NCBI RefSeq assembly: GCF_049319665.1
Contig: NZ_JBMOUD010000019.1
Location: 10,410-74,409 of the forward strand
Direction: 5' to 3'
Origin: JBMOUD01 sp049319665
GTDB lineage: Bacteria > Pseudomonadota > Gammaproteobacteria > Enterobacterales > Enterobacteriaceae
DNA: 64,000 nt
Part shown: positions 1 through 10,055 of the stretch, piece by piece
Position numbering within the stretch: the first letter of the stretch is position 1
Layout: every line of letters starts with the position of its first letter
Notes under the pieces: generated by a model
Seen by the model: the letters and a program-made list of their open reading frames with translations, nothing else
What the model was told of the DNA's origin: nothing
The model's database searches: none
Program-made: the position numbers and the translations under genes

Positions 1-366
1 CACAATAAATTTGGCCGTATTATCAATATCTCCAGCCGCGCTGGATTAGAAATCAGCCTGACCGGTATTCAGGCTTATGCCAGTGCCAAGGCTGGACAAA
101 TTGGCTTAACCCGCCAGTTAGCCCACGAACTCGGCCCGTGGAATATTACCGTTAATAACGTTGCCCCCGGTTTTATCCGCAGCAACCCTTCCACCGAAAA
201 GCAGTGGGAGGCGATGGGTGAAGAAGGGCAGCGCCAGCTAATAGAACGTATCGCCCTCAAACGCCTTGGCGTCGCAGAAGATATCGCTCATGCGGTTCTC
301 TACTTTGCTTCCGACTGGGCTAACTGGGTCACCGGCCAAATACTCAGCGTCGATGGCGGCAAATAA
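1..366 (+). CDS. SDR family oxidoreductase, C-terminal part (5' end outside window)
   Basis: Open from the first base in frame 1 to TAA at 364-366, giving 121 residues of the C-terminal half of a classical short-chain dehydrogenase/reductase. The visible hallmarks are the RIINISS strand with the catalytic Ser region, the YASAK catalytic Tyr/Lys pair (Y26 and K30 of the fragment), the NNVAPGFI motif after it, and the family C-terminus VTGQILSVDGGK. The N-terminal NAD(P)-binding Rossmann motif lies upstream of the window. Such enzymes reduce or oxidise alcohol/ketone substrates with NAD(P)H; the substrate cannot be read from this fragment. The family call is firm, the specific role unknown. Confidence 0.9.
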   Translation, partial: HNKFGRIINISSRAGLEISLTGIQAYASAKAGQIGLTRQLAHELGPWNITVNNVAPGFIRSNPSTEKQWEAMGEEGQRQLIERIALKRLGVAEDIAHAVLYFASDWANWVTGQILSVDGGK

Positions 367-440
367 TCTCAGCGTAAGCCCCAAGGATGGGGAGTCATGC
401 AGCTAACGCAGAGATGGCATCCAGTATTACCGGTATATCA

Positions 441-468
441 ACGCCGCCGTTCGTCGGCGTTTCTTTTA
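441..468 (+). terminator. Rho-independent terminator after the SDR gene
   Basis: Stem ACGCCG (441-446) / CGGCGT (455-460) with an 8-nt loop, followed by ttctttt. It lies about 75 bp downstream of the SDR stop codon. The stem is short, so strength is uncertain. Confidence 0.6.
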
Positions 469-872
469 TCGTAATAACCTCAGTTGTCTCTCGCCCTTTA
501 TTGATCTATTAGTTTTCGTTCAGAATCCAATAGCCTGTCTTTTGACCTCTGGCCTTCATCCTTTTGATCTTGGCCTTAAATAGCGCATCTTATCGGCCAA
601 GCGAGCGAACTCGCGCCGTTCCAAGATAAATACCCGCCAGTAATTTTCCTCAACCTTCTTTGTTGGTTTCTATAAGTAATAATCCCATAATGATCTTTCC
701 ACTAAGACGATGTAAATTAACTGCAATCTCGACATATTATATTTGAATTGCTTACTGAACCTTTACGATGTCCTAAAAACAGTTTTGGTTTATTTTCTGG
801 ATAATAAAATTTCTTGTTGAAACGCTTATTTCAACTTTTCCATTTAAATATCACTGCGAAATTAAGAAACTT
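469..872. other. AT-rich intergenic/promoter region upstream of mdtA
   Basis: About 400 bp without a credible coding region, increasingly AT-rich toward mdtA. It must hold the promoter of the efflux operon. No palindromic operator is obvious and no regulator gene is adjacent. E. coli mdtA is activated by BaeR, but I could not identify a BaeR box with confidence. Confidence 0.4.
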
Positions 873-2246
873 ATGCTGCCAACTGCCCCGTCAAGCTCGA
901 AAAAACGTACAAAGTTATGGTTCCTGCTGGCGGTTATTCTGCTGGTGCTCCTGGTGTGGTTCTTCTTTTTCCATAATCGCCAAACGCCTGAAGGTGGCCC
1001 GATGGCACATCGCGGCGAAGGCCAGCGCGGTGAACATCGCGGAGGCAACGGCGGCGGAGGCCGAAACGCCAATATGCGGGCCATGCGCATGGCAATGAAC
1101 GGCGGTGCCACACCCGTTCAGGCTGGTAAAGCCACGGTTGCCGATGTGCCGGTTTATCTTCGTGCGCTGGGTACGGTAACGGCGAATGCGAATGTGACAG
1201 TAACCAGTCGCGTTGACGGGCAGTTGATGAAGGTTTATTTCACCGAAGGACAAAAGGTGAAAGAAGGGCAGCTATTAGCGCAAATAGATCCGCGCAGCTA
1301 TCAAGCAACGTTGGATCAATATCAGGGCGATTTGGCACAAAATCAGGCATTACTGAAAAGCGCTGAATTAACCTTAGCCCGCTATAAAAAATTATTCGCT
1401 CAGGATTCATTGGCTCGCCAGGATCTCGATACCCAGATTGCGACCACAGGACAATATGCCGGGGCGGTAAAAGCCGATTTGGCACAAATTGCGGCGGCAA
1501 AACTTAATATTGAATTTGCACGTATTACTGCGCCGGTCAGCGGATATGTTGGATTACGTTTAGTTGATCCGGGAAATATGGTGTCAAGCAGCAGCTCTAC
1601 CGGCATTGTCACTATTACGCAAACCCAGCCAATTGCGGTGACCTTCAGCGTGCCGCAAAGTAATTTGCAAACGCTGCTGAAAGCGTTGCGTGGCGGTCAG
1701 ACATTGCAGACCACCGCCTTTGACGAAAATGGCAATAATTTACTGGCACAGGGTAAGCTTTCGTTTATCAGTAACGAAATTGATACCAGCACCGGTAGCG
1801 TGAAACTCAAGGCGTTATTCGATAATGATGATGAGGCACTGTATCCGAATCAGTTCGTCAATACGCGCTTGCAGGTTGGTACGCTGAAAGGGGCAACGGT
1901 GATCCCATCCGCCGCACTGCAATTGAGTGGCGATGGTGATTTTGTTTATCTGGTGAAACCAGATAACACCGTGTTGCGTAAGCAAGTAAAAGCCGGGCCA
2001 GATTTTGGTAACGACCAGGTTGCTATCCTGTCAGGAATCGAACCTGGCGATATGTTGGTTACCAACGGTATTGACCGCTTGAATGATGGCGATAAAGTGC
2101 AAATTGTCACTGCCAACGGCCAAAATGCTGCCGAGCCTGCCACGGCGGCTGATGCCACCACGCGCCCGCAACCGGGGCAACAGGAGCCATCTGAGCAGGC
2201 TGACCCTCAACGCGTTAAACACAGCCAAGATAGCGAGTCGAAATGA
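873..2246 (+). CDS. mdtA: Multidrug efflux RND periplasmic adaptor subunit, MdtA-like
   Basis: This 457-residue membrane fusion protein links the inner-membrane RND pumps to the outer-membrane channel across the periplasm. A signal anchor covers about residues 15-33. A Gly/Arg-rich linker follows (about 38-75), longer than in E. coli MdtA. Then come the lipoyl/barrel-sandwich segment (VTVTSRVDGQLMKVYF, EGQKVKEGQLLAQIDP), a coiled-coil hairpin (about 145-200) and the beta-barrel region (ITAPVSGYVGLRLVDPGN). It aligns by eye with E. coli MdtA along its length. The start has only a weak ribosome-binding site (aagaaactt). Its stop overlaps the ATG of the next gene (ATGA), so it is the first gene of a translationally coupled operon. 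The symbol follows family resemblance; MuxA of Pseudomonas is an equally close architectural parallel. Confidence 0.88.
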   Translation: MLPTAPSSSKKRTKLWFLLAVILLVLLVWFFFFHNRQTPEGGPMAHRGEGQRGEHRGGNGGGGRNANMRAMRMAMNGGATPVQAGKATVADVPVYLRALGTVTANANVTVTSRVDGQLMKVYFTEGQKVKEGQLLAQIDPRSYQATLDQYQGDLAQNQALLKSAELTLARYKKLFAQDSLARQDLDTQIATTGQYAGAVKADLAQIAAAKLNIEFARITAPVSGYVGLRLVDPGNMVSSSSSTGIVTITQTQPIAVTFSVPQSNLQTLLKALRGGQTLQTTAFDENGNNLLAQGKLSFISNEIDTSTGSVKLKALFDNDDEALYPNQFVNTRLQVGTLKGATVIPSAALQLSGDGDFVYLVKPDNTVLRKQVKAGPDFGNDQVAILSGIEPGDMLVTNGIDRLNDGDKVQIVTANGQNAAEPATAADATTRPQPGQQEPSEQADPQRVKHSQDSESK

Positions 2247-5200
2247 ATCCATCTCGCATCTTTATCGAAAGGCCGGTCGCCACTATTCTGTTAATGATTG
2301 GTGTGCTGCTGTCGGGGATTTTTGCCTACAACATGCTGTCGGTTTCAGCATTGCCCGAGGTTGATTACCCGACGATTCAGGTCACCACGCTTAATCCTGG
2401 CGCCAGCCCTGATGTGATGGCATCTGGGATCACCGCACCATTAGAGCGTCAACTCGGGCAGATGCCCGGGTTGAGCCAAATGTACTCTACCAGCTCGACC
2501 GGCTCTTCTTTAATTACCCTGAAATTCTCGCTCGACTTGTCACTTGATGTCGCTGAGCAAGAAGTTCAGGCAGCGATTAACGCGGCGAATAACCTGTTAC
2601 CCACTAATCTGCCTAATCCGCCAACCTATAAAAAGGTTAACCCGGCGGATGCAGCGGTACTGACGCTGGCGGTGACTTCAAATTCGCTGCCAATGACCCA
2701 GGTGCAAGATTTAGTTAACACACGCATGGCGTTGAAACTGTCGCAAATTTCTGGCGTTGGGATGGTGACATTGGCCGGTGGGCAACAGCCTGCGGTGCGT
2801 GTGCAGGTCAACCCAAGCGCGCTGGCAGCCCATAATCTGACGCTGGAATCGGTCAACACACTGATTAGCAATAGTAACGTCAATGGTTCGAAAGGTGGTT
2901 TTGATGGACCGCATCATTCCATTACCATTGATGCCAATGACCAGCTGCGCTCAGCGGCCGATTACGGCAATTTGATACTGACTTATAACAACGGTGCCGC
3001 GCTGCGTTTACGCGATATCGCCACGATTAGTGACGCGCCCCAAAACCAATACTTATCAGCCTGGGCTAATAAGCAGCCGGCGATCATTATTAATATTCAG
3101 CGCCAGCCGGGTGCTAACGTCATTGCGGTCGTCGATGCCATTAAAGCACAGCTACCGAAATTACAGTCGGCGCTGCCCAACTCCATTAAAGTCACCATTC
3201 TTTCTGACCGAACCCAGACCATTCGTGCGTCGATACACGACGTGCAATTTGAGCTGATGCTCTCTATTGCGCTGGTGGTGATGGTGACCTTCCTGTTCTT
3301 ACGCAATGTAGCGGCAACGTTGATCCCAAGCCTGGCGGTACCTTTGTCGTTAGTGGGCACCTTTGGCGTGATGTATCTGTCGGGTTTCAGCCTCAACAAT
3401 CTGTCGCTGATGGCGCTGACGATAGCCACCGGATTTGTTATCGATGACGCCATCGTGGTGGTGGAAAATATCAGCCGCCGTTTAGAAGACGGCGAAACGC
3501 CGATGCAGGCGGCGCTGAAAGGCTCGAAGCAGATCGGCTTTACCATTATCTCGCTGACTTTCTCGCTGATTGCGGTACTGATCCCGCTGCTGTTTATGGG
3601 CGATATCGTTGGGCGTCTGTTCCGTGAGTTTGCTATCACGCTGGCGGTATCGATTATGGTGTCGATGTTTGTATCATTGACCCTCACGCCGATGCTGTGC
3701 GCCTATTTACTGCGCCATATCCCGGAAGAGAAGCAGAGCCGTTTTTACCGTAAAAGCGGGCAGATGTTTGATAAGCTGATTGCCGGTTACGACCGTATGT
3801 TAACCGTAGTGCTCAACCATCAGCGTTTGACATTACTGGTCGCGCTGGCAACTTTTGCCGTGACGGCATTGCTGTATATTGCCGTGCCGAAAGGCTTCTT
3901 CCCTTCGCAAGATACCGGGATGATCCAAGGGATCACTCGCGCCTCGCAAAGCGTCTCCTTTAGCGAAATGGGACGTCGCCAGCAAGCGCTAGCCGATGTG
4001 ATTTTGCAGGACAAAGATGTCGAGAGTGTGGCATCGACCATTGGTATCGATGGCAATAATACCAGCTTGAATAGCGGCAGCTTGCAGATCAACCTCAAAC
4101 CCTTTGATCAGCGTAGCGACCGTGCGGCGCAGGTGATCGCGCGTTTGAAAGAAGAGACGGCGTCGATCCCGGGTATTCAGCTATATATGCAGGCATCGCA
4201 GGATTTAACCGTTGATGATCAGGTTACGCCAAGCCAATACCAGTTCACGCTTGATGATACCGATAGCGAAAATCTGCTGACCTGGACGCCGAAACTGCTC
4301 GATAAACTCAGCGCGTTGCCGGAATTTAGCGACGTGGTGAGCAACTTACAAACCCAGGGACAGGTTGCCTATGTTGAGCTTAATCGCGATGCGGCAGCCC
4401 GTTACGGAATTACCGCTTCCGACGTTGATACCGCGCTGTATAACGCTTTTGGTCAGCGGCTGATTTCGACCATTTTTACCCAGTCCAATCAGTACCGTGT
4501 GGTATTAGAAGTTGCGCCGAAATATCAGCAATCGCCAGATGCGTTTAATGATATCTATCTGGCGACTAACAGCGGTAATACCAGCACAACGACCAGCACC
4601 AGCAGCAGTGACAGTAACTCAACCAGTACATCTAGCAGCACCGATAATAACTCCAGTTCGGCCTCGGCCAGCACGACGAGTGGCACCTCCGGTACAACCG
4701 GCATGGTGAGATTGACCTCGATTGCCACTATTCATATGCGTACCGGTTCGCTATCACAGGCGCGGTTAAACCAGATCCCGGCGGTAACGGTGTCGTTTAA
4801 CCTCAAAGATGATTACTCGCTGGAAAAAGCGCAGCAGGCTATTCGGGATACGGTGAAAGCCATTGGCATGCCGGATACCGTGACGCTGCATTACCAGGGC
4901 GCGGCGGAGTCGTTTGATAACGCTACTGGCAATACGCTGTGGTTGATCCTTGCCTCGTTACTAACGATGTATGTGGTGCTGGGCATTCTCTACGAGAGCT
5001 TTATTCACCCGGTGACCATTCTTTCCACGCTGCCGTCGGCGGCGGTCGGTGCGCTGCTGTCGTTACTGTTTAGCGGCACCGAGTTCAGCCTGATTGCTCT
5101 GATTGGGGTGATATTGCTGATCGGTATTGTTAAAAAGAACGCCATTATGATGATCGACTTTGCGCTGGAGGCGGAACATAAACAGCATCTGTCGCCGCGT

Positions 5201-5464
5201 GAGGCGATTCATCAGGCCTGTTTACTGCGTTTCCGACCGATATTGATGACCACGATGGCGGCGCTGCTTGGTGCATTGCCGCTGATGCTGGCGAGTGGTT
5301 CGGGGGCTGAACTACGCCAACCGCTCGGGCTGGTGATCGTCGGCGGGTTGATCTTCAGCCAGGTGCTGACGCTGTTCTCGACGCCGGTGATTTATCTGAT
5401 GTTTGATCGTCTGGCACAGCGCTGGCGGCCGAACCGCAGAACAGCTGCGGCACAGGCGGAATAA
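2243..5464 (+). CDS. mdtB: Multidrug efflux RND transporter permease, MdtB-like, with a Ser/Thr-rich insertion
   Basis: An inner-membrane proton-driven exporter of 1073 residues; in E. coli MdtB and MdtC form a heteromultimeric pump. Residues 1-30 form TM1. The proton-relay motif GFVIDDAIVVVEN carries D401-D402, and the TM10 lysines are in GIVKKNAIMMIDF (about 964-965). The protein is about 33 residues longer than E. coli MdtB because of a low-complexity Ser/Thr/Asn insertion at about residues 776-820 in the second periplasmic porter loop, where MdtB has a short turn. The start overlaps mdtA by 4 bp; the next gene begins directly after the stop. The family call is firm, the effect of the insertion unknown. 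Confidence 0.9.
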   Translation: MNPSRIFIERPVATILLMIGVLLSGIFAYNMLSVSALPEVDYPTIQVTTLNPGASPDVMASGITAPLERQLGQMPGLSQMYSTSSTGSSLITLKFSLDLSLDVAEQEVQAAINAANNLLPTNLPNPPTYKKVNPADAAVLTLAVTSNSLPMTQVQDLVNTRMALKLSQISGVGMVTLAGGQQPAVRVQVNPSALAAHNLTLESVNTLISNSNVNGSKGGFDGPHHSITIDANDQLRSAADYGNLILTYNNGAALRLRDIATISDAPQNQYLSAWANKQPAIIINIQRQPGANVIAVVDAIKAQLPKLQSALPNSIKVTILSDRTQTIRASIHDVQFELMLSIALVVMVTFLFLRNVAATLIPSLAVPLSLVGTFGVMYLSGFSLNNLSLMALTIATGFVIDDAIVVVENISRRLEDGETPMQAALKGSKQIGFTIISLTFSLIAVLIPLLFMGDIVGRLFREFAITLAVSIMVSMFVSLTLTPMLCAYLLRHIPEEKQSRFYRKSGQMFDKLIAGYDRMLTVVLNHQRLTLLVALATFAVTALLYIAVPKGFFPSQDTGMIQGITRASQSVSFSEMGRRQQALADVILQDKDVESVASTIGIDGNNTSLNSGSLQINLKPFDQRSDRAAQVIARLKEETASIPGIQLYMQASQDLTVDDQVTPSQYQFTLDDTDSENLLTWTPKLLDKLSALPEFSDVVSNLQTQGQVAYVELNRDAAARYGITASDVDTALYNAFGQRLISTIFTQSNQYRVVLEVAPKYQQSPDAFNDIYLATNSGNTSTTTSTSSSDSNSTSTSSSTDNNSSSASASTTSGTSGTTGMVRLTSIATIHMRTGSLSQARLNQIPAVTVSFNLKDDYSLEKAQQAIRDTVKAIGMPDTVTLHYQGAAESFDNATGNTLWLILASLLTMYVVLGILYESFIHPVTILSTLPSAAVGALLSLLFSGTEFSLIALIGVILLIGIVKKNAIMMIDFALEAEHKQHLSPREAIHQACLLRFRPILMTTMAALLGALPLMLASGSGAELRQPLGLVIVGGLIFSQVLTLFSTPVIYLMFDRLAQRWRPNRRTAAAQAE

Positions 5465-8400
5465 ATGAATATTTCGCGCTTCTTTATCTTCCGGCCGGTG
5501 GCAACCCTGCTGCTGATGATGGCGGTGATCCTGCTCGGTTTGCTGGGTTATCGCTTATTGCCGGTTGCGCCGCTGCCGCAGGTGGATTTCCCGGTGATTC
5601 TGGTCAGCGCCAGCTTGCCGGGGGCCAACCCGGAAACCATGGCGGCGACGGTTGCGACACCGCTGGAACGTGCGTTAGGGGAAATCGCCGGGGTCAATGA
5701 AATGACCTCCAGCAGTTCTAATGGCAAAACTTCCATTGTGTTGCAGTTTGATTTAGACCGCGATATCAACGGGGCGGCCCGCGACGTACAGGCCGCAATC
5801 AACGCTTCACGCGCGTTGCTGCCAAGTAGCATGCCGTCGATGCCGACTTATCGTAAAGCCAACCCTGCCGATGCGCCGATTATCATGCTGGCGCTGACTT
5901 CCAAGACGCGCAGCAAAGGCGAGCTGTACGATATTGCCTCCAGCAAACTACAGCAAAACATTGCGCAGATTAACGGCGTGGGGCAGGTATCGCTGGTGGG
6001 CAGCGCGTTACCCGGCGTGCGTATCGACTTGCATCCTCAGGCGCTCAGCTCTTACGGTATTTCGCTCGATACCGTGCGTCAGGCAATTGCTAATAACACC
6101 ACCAATCTGCCGAAAGGGGTATTACAGGGCGGCAGTCAGTCGTGGATGATCGAAGGCAACGGCCAGCAAAGTACCGCTAAAGAGTATCAAAGCCTGATTA
6201 TCACCTATGTGAATGGGGCAGCGATCCGTTTAAGCGATGTCGCGCACGTGTATGACTCGGTTGAAGACAAATTTAACGTTGGTTATTTCAATAGCACACC
6301 GTCGGTAATGATCAGCGTCACCCGGCAGGCCGGTGCCAACATGTTGGATACTATCGAAGCCATTAAGGCGGCATTGCCGACGATGCAAAAAGAGTTACCG
6401 GCAGATGTGCAACTTAATCTTGGCCTGGACCGTTCACCAACGGTATCGGCATCATTGCGCGATACCGAAAAAACCTTGCTGGAAGCAACGCTGCTGGTTA
6501 TCGCCGTGGTATTTGTCTTCCTGCGCAATTTGCGGGCGGTGATCATCCCGGCGCTGGCGCTGCCGGTATCGTTAATCGGTACCTGCGCGGTGATGTATCT
6601 GCTCGGTTACAGCTTAGATAATCTGTCGCTGATGGCGTTAATTATCGCCACTGGGTTTGTGGTCGATGACGCCATTGTGGTGCTGGAAAATATTACCCGT
6701 CATATTGAAGAGGGCTTAGGGCCGGTACGTGCGGCGATTAAGGGCTCGAAAGAGGTCGGGTTTACCGTGCTGTCGATGACGTTATCGCTGGTGGCGGTAT
6801 TTATCCCGATGCTGCTGATGGGCAGTATTGTTGGCCGATTGTTCCGCGAGTTTGCAGTTACGCTGACGATTTCGCTGCTGATTTCGATGGTCGTCTCACT
6901 GACATTGACGCCAATGTTATGCGCCCGTTTCCTTGGTCGTCGAGCCCCGGTAGAAAAGCGCCAGCCGCGACTCTATCGGTTGATCGAACGTGGGCTAAAC
7001 GCGCTGCTGTCCGGCTACTCCAAAGGGCTGAATTGGGTGATGCGCCATCAGTTGATTACGCTGTTTGGTCTGTTCCTGACGATAGTACTCAATTTCTATC
7101 TTTATACCGTGGTCGAAAAGGGCTTTTTCCCGAATCAGGATACCGGCATGTTGATGGGGATGCTGCGCGCCGACCAGAACACCTCGTTCCAGTCGATTGA
7201 GCCGCAGATCATGAAGTACAGCCAAATTATTCAGAATGACCCAGACGTCGAAACGGTGATGAGTTCGGCCGGTGGCAGCGGCTTTGGCTCACGCAACACG
7301 GCTTACTTCTTTGTGCGTCTGAAGGATTACAACTTGCGCAAATCGACGGCCAATGAAATCGCCAACCGGGTGATGATGGAGACTGCCAAGCTGCCGGGCG
7401 CGCAGATGTTCCTGATGGCCGTGCAGGATTTACGTATCGGCGGCCGTAGCGCCAATGCGCAATATCAATACAGTCTGCAAGCTGACGATCTGGCGCTATT
7501 GCGCGAGTGGGGGCCGAAGGTCAAAGACGCATTGCAAAAACTGCCGCAACTGACCGGCGTGGATTCCGACGCGCAAAACGGTGGACAGGAAGTGATGCTC
7601 AATATTGACCGCGATCGCGCCACGCGCCTTGGGGTGAATGTGAAAACCATTGACGCCATGCTCAATAACTCGTTTAGCCAGCGCCAGGTCGCGACCATTT
7701 ATAAAACGCTCAACCAGTATCACGTAGTGATGAACCTGACCGATGATTACACCAGCAATCCTAATGTGCTGAATCAGCTGTTTGTCATCACCGATTCCGG
7801 TAAGCAAATCCCGCTGTCTGCGTTCTCCAGTTTCAGTGGAGCCAATGCGCCGTTATCAGTGGCGCATCAGGGGCAGTCAGCGACGACCACCATTGCCTTT
7901 AACCTAGCCGATGGCGTCGCGTTGGAAGAAGGACAGGCAGCCATCAAAACTGCGATGGCGCAAATCGGTTTGCCGGGGACGATTCAGGCCAGTTATGCCG
8001 GGACGGCACAAGCCGCCGATGCCTTTGCGACGCAGATGCCTTGGCTGATTTTGGCCGCCTTGATGACCGTATATATCGTGCTCGGCATGCTGTATGAGAG
8101 CTACATTCACCCGCTGACCATTTTATCTACCTTGCCGTCAGCCGGGCTGGGCGCCTTGCTGCTGATGATCATGACCAATACTCAGCTGACGGTGATTGCC
8201 TTGATAGGGATTTTGCTGTTGATCGGTATCGTCAAAAAGAACGCCATCATGATGATCGATTTTGCGCTGGATGCTGAAAGACGATTGGGATTAACGCCGC
8301 AGCAGGCGATCGTGCAAGCCTGTTTGATGCGTTTTCGCCCGATCATGATGACCACGCTGGCTGCTTTCTTCGGTGCTCTGCCGTTGGCATTAGGCAGCGG

Positions 8401-8590
8401 TGGTGATGCCGATTTGCGCAGCCCGCTGGGACTGGCGATTGCCGGTGGTTTAGCACTGAGTCAGTTATTAACCTTGTTCACTACGCCGGTGGTTTATCTG
8501 TATATGGATAGAATCAGCCGCGCGACGCGTCGTTTGTGGTTCCGCCTACGTCCGCATACTCAACCTGACGGGGTAAGCCATCATGAATAA
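5465..8590 (+). CDS. mdtC: Multidrug efflux RND transporter permease, MdtC-like
   Basis: The second RND pump of the operon, 1041 residues, starting one base after the mdtB stop (TAAATG). The N-terminus NISRFFIFRPVATLLLMMAV is typical of the MdtB/MdtC branch. The proton-relay aspartates D401-D402 sit in GFVVDDAIVVLEN, and the TM10 motif is GIVKKNAIMMIDFALD. It lacks the low-complexity insertion of its neighbour. In E. coli MdtB2C exports bile salts and novobiocin; that substrate range is carried over only by homology. Its last 8 bp overlap the start of the outer-membrane factor gene, so all four genes are likely one transcript. Confidence 0.92.
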   Translation: MNISRFFIFRPVATLLLMMAVILLGLLGYRLLPVAPLPQVDFPVILVSASLPGANPETMAATVATPLERALGEIAGVNEMTSSSSNGKTSIVLQFDLDRDINGAARDVQAAINASRALLPSSMPSMPTYRKANPADAPIIMLALTSKTRSKGELYDIASSKLQQNIAQINGVGQVSLVGSALPGVRIDLHPQALSSYGISLDTVRQAIANNTTNLPKGVLQGGSQSWMIEGNGQQSTAKEYQSLIITYVNGAAIRLSDVAHVYDSVEDKFNVGYFNSTPSVMISVTRQAGANMLDTIEAIKAALPTMQKELPADVQLNLGLDRSPTVSASLRDTEKTLLEATLLVIAVVFVFLRNLRAVIIPALALPVSLIGTCAVMYLLGYSLDNLSLMALIIATGFVVDDAIVVLENITRHIEEGLGPVRAAIKGSKEVGFTVLSMTLSLVAVFIPMLLMGSIVGRLFREFAVTLTISLLISMVVSLTLTPMLCARFLGRRAPVEKRQPRLYRLIERGLNALLSGYSKGLNWVMRHQLITLFGLFLTIVLNFYLYTVVEKGFFPNQDTGMLMGMLRADQNTSFQSIEPQIMKYSQIIQNDPDVETVMSSAGGSGFGSRNTAYFFVRLKDYNLRKSTANEIANRVMMETAKLPGAQMFLMAVQDLRIGGRSANAQYQYSLQADDLALLREWGPKVKDALQKLPQLTGVDSDAQNGGQEVMLNIDRDRATRLGVNVKTIDAMLNNSFSQRQVATIYKTLNQYHVVMNLTDDYTSNPNVLNQLFVITDSGKQIPLSAFSSFSGANAPLSVAHQGQSATTTIAFNLADGVALEEGQAAIKTAMAQIGLPGTIQASYAGTAQAADAFATQMPWLILAALMTVYIVLGMLYESYIHPLTILSTLPSAGLGALLLMIMTNTQLTVIALIGILLLIGIVKKNAIMMIDFALDAERRLGLTPQQAIVQACLMRFRPIMMTTLAAFFGALPLALGSGGDADLRSPLGLAIAGGLALSQLLTLFTTPVVYLYMDRISRATRRLWFRLRPHTQPDGVSHHE

Positions 8591-10043
8591 GCCTTTTTCT
8601 TTTCACTTTTTAATGCGAGTAACAGCCGGTATGACATCGTATAACGCGCACCGCACGGCATTTCGACTGGCTCCACTGGCATTGGCACTGTTAGTCAGCG
8701 CCTGTTCGGTCGGACCGGATTACAAACGGCCTGACGTCACGATGCCATTAGCCTTTAAAGAGGCCAAAGGCTGGACCGCCGCTATCCCGCAAGATAATCA
8801 GCAGAAGGGCGAGTGGTGGTCGGTGTATCAAGACCCGGATCTGTCGGCGTTACTCAGCCAGGTACAAATTTCCAACCAGAATGTCGCGCAATACGCCGCG
8901 CAATATCGTGAAGCGCAGGCACTGGTTACTCAGGCTCGCGCCCAGCAGTTGCCGCAGGTTAACGCTACTATGGACAGCACGCGCAGCGGCACGGCGCTGA
9001 GTACCAGCAATAAGCAGTCGGCACAGCTGAGCGCCAGTTGGGAGCTGGATTTGTGGGGCAAGCTGCGTCGTACCAGCGAGCAGCAAAAAGCCAGCGCGCA
9101 GGCCAGTGCAGCAGATTTAGCGGATGCGACGCTGAGTGCGCAGTCTGAACTGGCGCAGGATTATTTCCAACTGCGGGTAATGGATGAGCAAATCGCGTTG
9201 TATCAGCGCAGTATTCAGGCTTATGAGCGTTACCTGGTGGTGATCCAAAACCAGTATCAAGGCGGCAATACCTCACGCGCCACTTTGGCACAGGCGCAAA
9301 CTCAGTTGGAAAGTACCCGTGCGTCGGCGCTGCAAGTGCAATGGCAGCGCGCACAGCTCGAACATGCGATTGCGGTGTTAATGGGTAAAGCCCCGGCCGA
9401 TTTTAGTCTGCCAGCCAAAACTATTAAATTTACTCTGCCAGCTATTCCGCCGGGTGTGCCGTCGCAGCTGTTGCAGCGCCGTCCTGATATTGCCGCGGCA
9501 GAGCGGAATATGGCTTCTGCCAATGCCGCGGTTGGTGTAGCAACGGCGGCCTATTATCCCGACCTGACCTTAAGCGCCAGCGGTGGTTTTACCAGTGATG
9601 CATTGCATAGTCTGTTCTCGCTGCCAAACCGCGTGTGGTCGCTTGGCCCGGAACTGAGCCAAACGGTACTCGATTTTGGCGCAACGCGGGGCAAGGTCGA
9701 GCAGGCTGAAGCGGCTTATGATGCTAACGTTGCCAGCTATCGTCAGACGGTGCTGTCCGCGATGCAGAACGTTGAGGATTATCTGGTTGAGTTACATACC
9801 TTAGATAGCCAGACGCTGGCACAGCAGCGCGCTGCCGATGCGGCACAAGAGTCCGCGCGCGTGACCTACAATCAGTATCAAGCCGGGATGATCGATTATC
9901 TTGATGTCGCGACTACTGAGAACACCAGCCTTAGCCAGCAGCAGAGCGTGCTATCGCTGCTCAGCACGCAAATGACCACTAGCGTGAAGTTAATCGTGGC
10001 GTTAGGTGGCGGCTGGCAAGGGTTAGATGCCGGGAAGAAGTGA
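8583..10043 (+). CDS. RND efflux outer-membrane factor lipoprotein (NodT/OprM family)
   Basis: A TolC-type channel subunit completing the MdtABC-like pump. The start given yields 486 residues with a lipobox LVSA-C41. An internal Met at residue 17 (8631) would give a more usual signal-peptide length and may be the real start. After the cysteine comes SVGPDYKRP, the classic NodT/OprM mature N-terminus, followed by two OEP repeats; LLQRRPDIAAAERNMASANA marks the second. E. coli mdtABC is followed by mdtD-baeSR and uses TolC. Here the operon carries its own channel, like muxABC-opmB of Pseudomonas. It overlaps the preceding gene by 8 bp. Confidence 0.9.
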   Translation: MNKPFSFHFLMRVTAGMTSYNAHRTAFRLAPLALALLVSACSVGPDYKRPDVTMPLAFKEAKGWTAAIPQDNQQKGEWWSVYQDPDLSALLSQVQISNQNVAQYAAQYREAQALVTQARAQQLPQVNATMDSTRSGTALSTSNKQSAQLSASWELDLWGKLRRTSEQQKASAQASAADLADATLSAQSELAQDYFQLRVMDEQIALYQRSIQAYERYLVVIQNQYQGGNTSRATLAQAQTQLESTRASALQVQWQRAQLEHAIAVLMGKAPADFSLPAKTIKFTLPAIPPGVPSQLLQRRPDIAAAERNMASANAAVGVATAAYYPDLTLSASGGFTSDALHSLFSLPNRVWSLGPELSQTVLDFGATRGKVEQAEAAYDANVASYRQTVLSAMQNVEDYLVELHTLDSQTLAQQRAADAAQESARVTYNQYQAGMIDYLDVATTENTSLSQQQSVLSLLSTQMTTSVKLIVALGGGWQGLDAGKK

Positions 10044-10055
10044 AAGCCGTGATGG

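Noticed and set aside
3097..3687. 196-residue open frame on the minus strand
   Set aside because: Lies wholly antisense to the well-conserved mdtB core; a shadow of its codon pattern.
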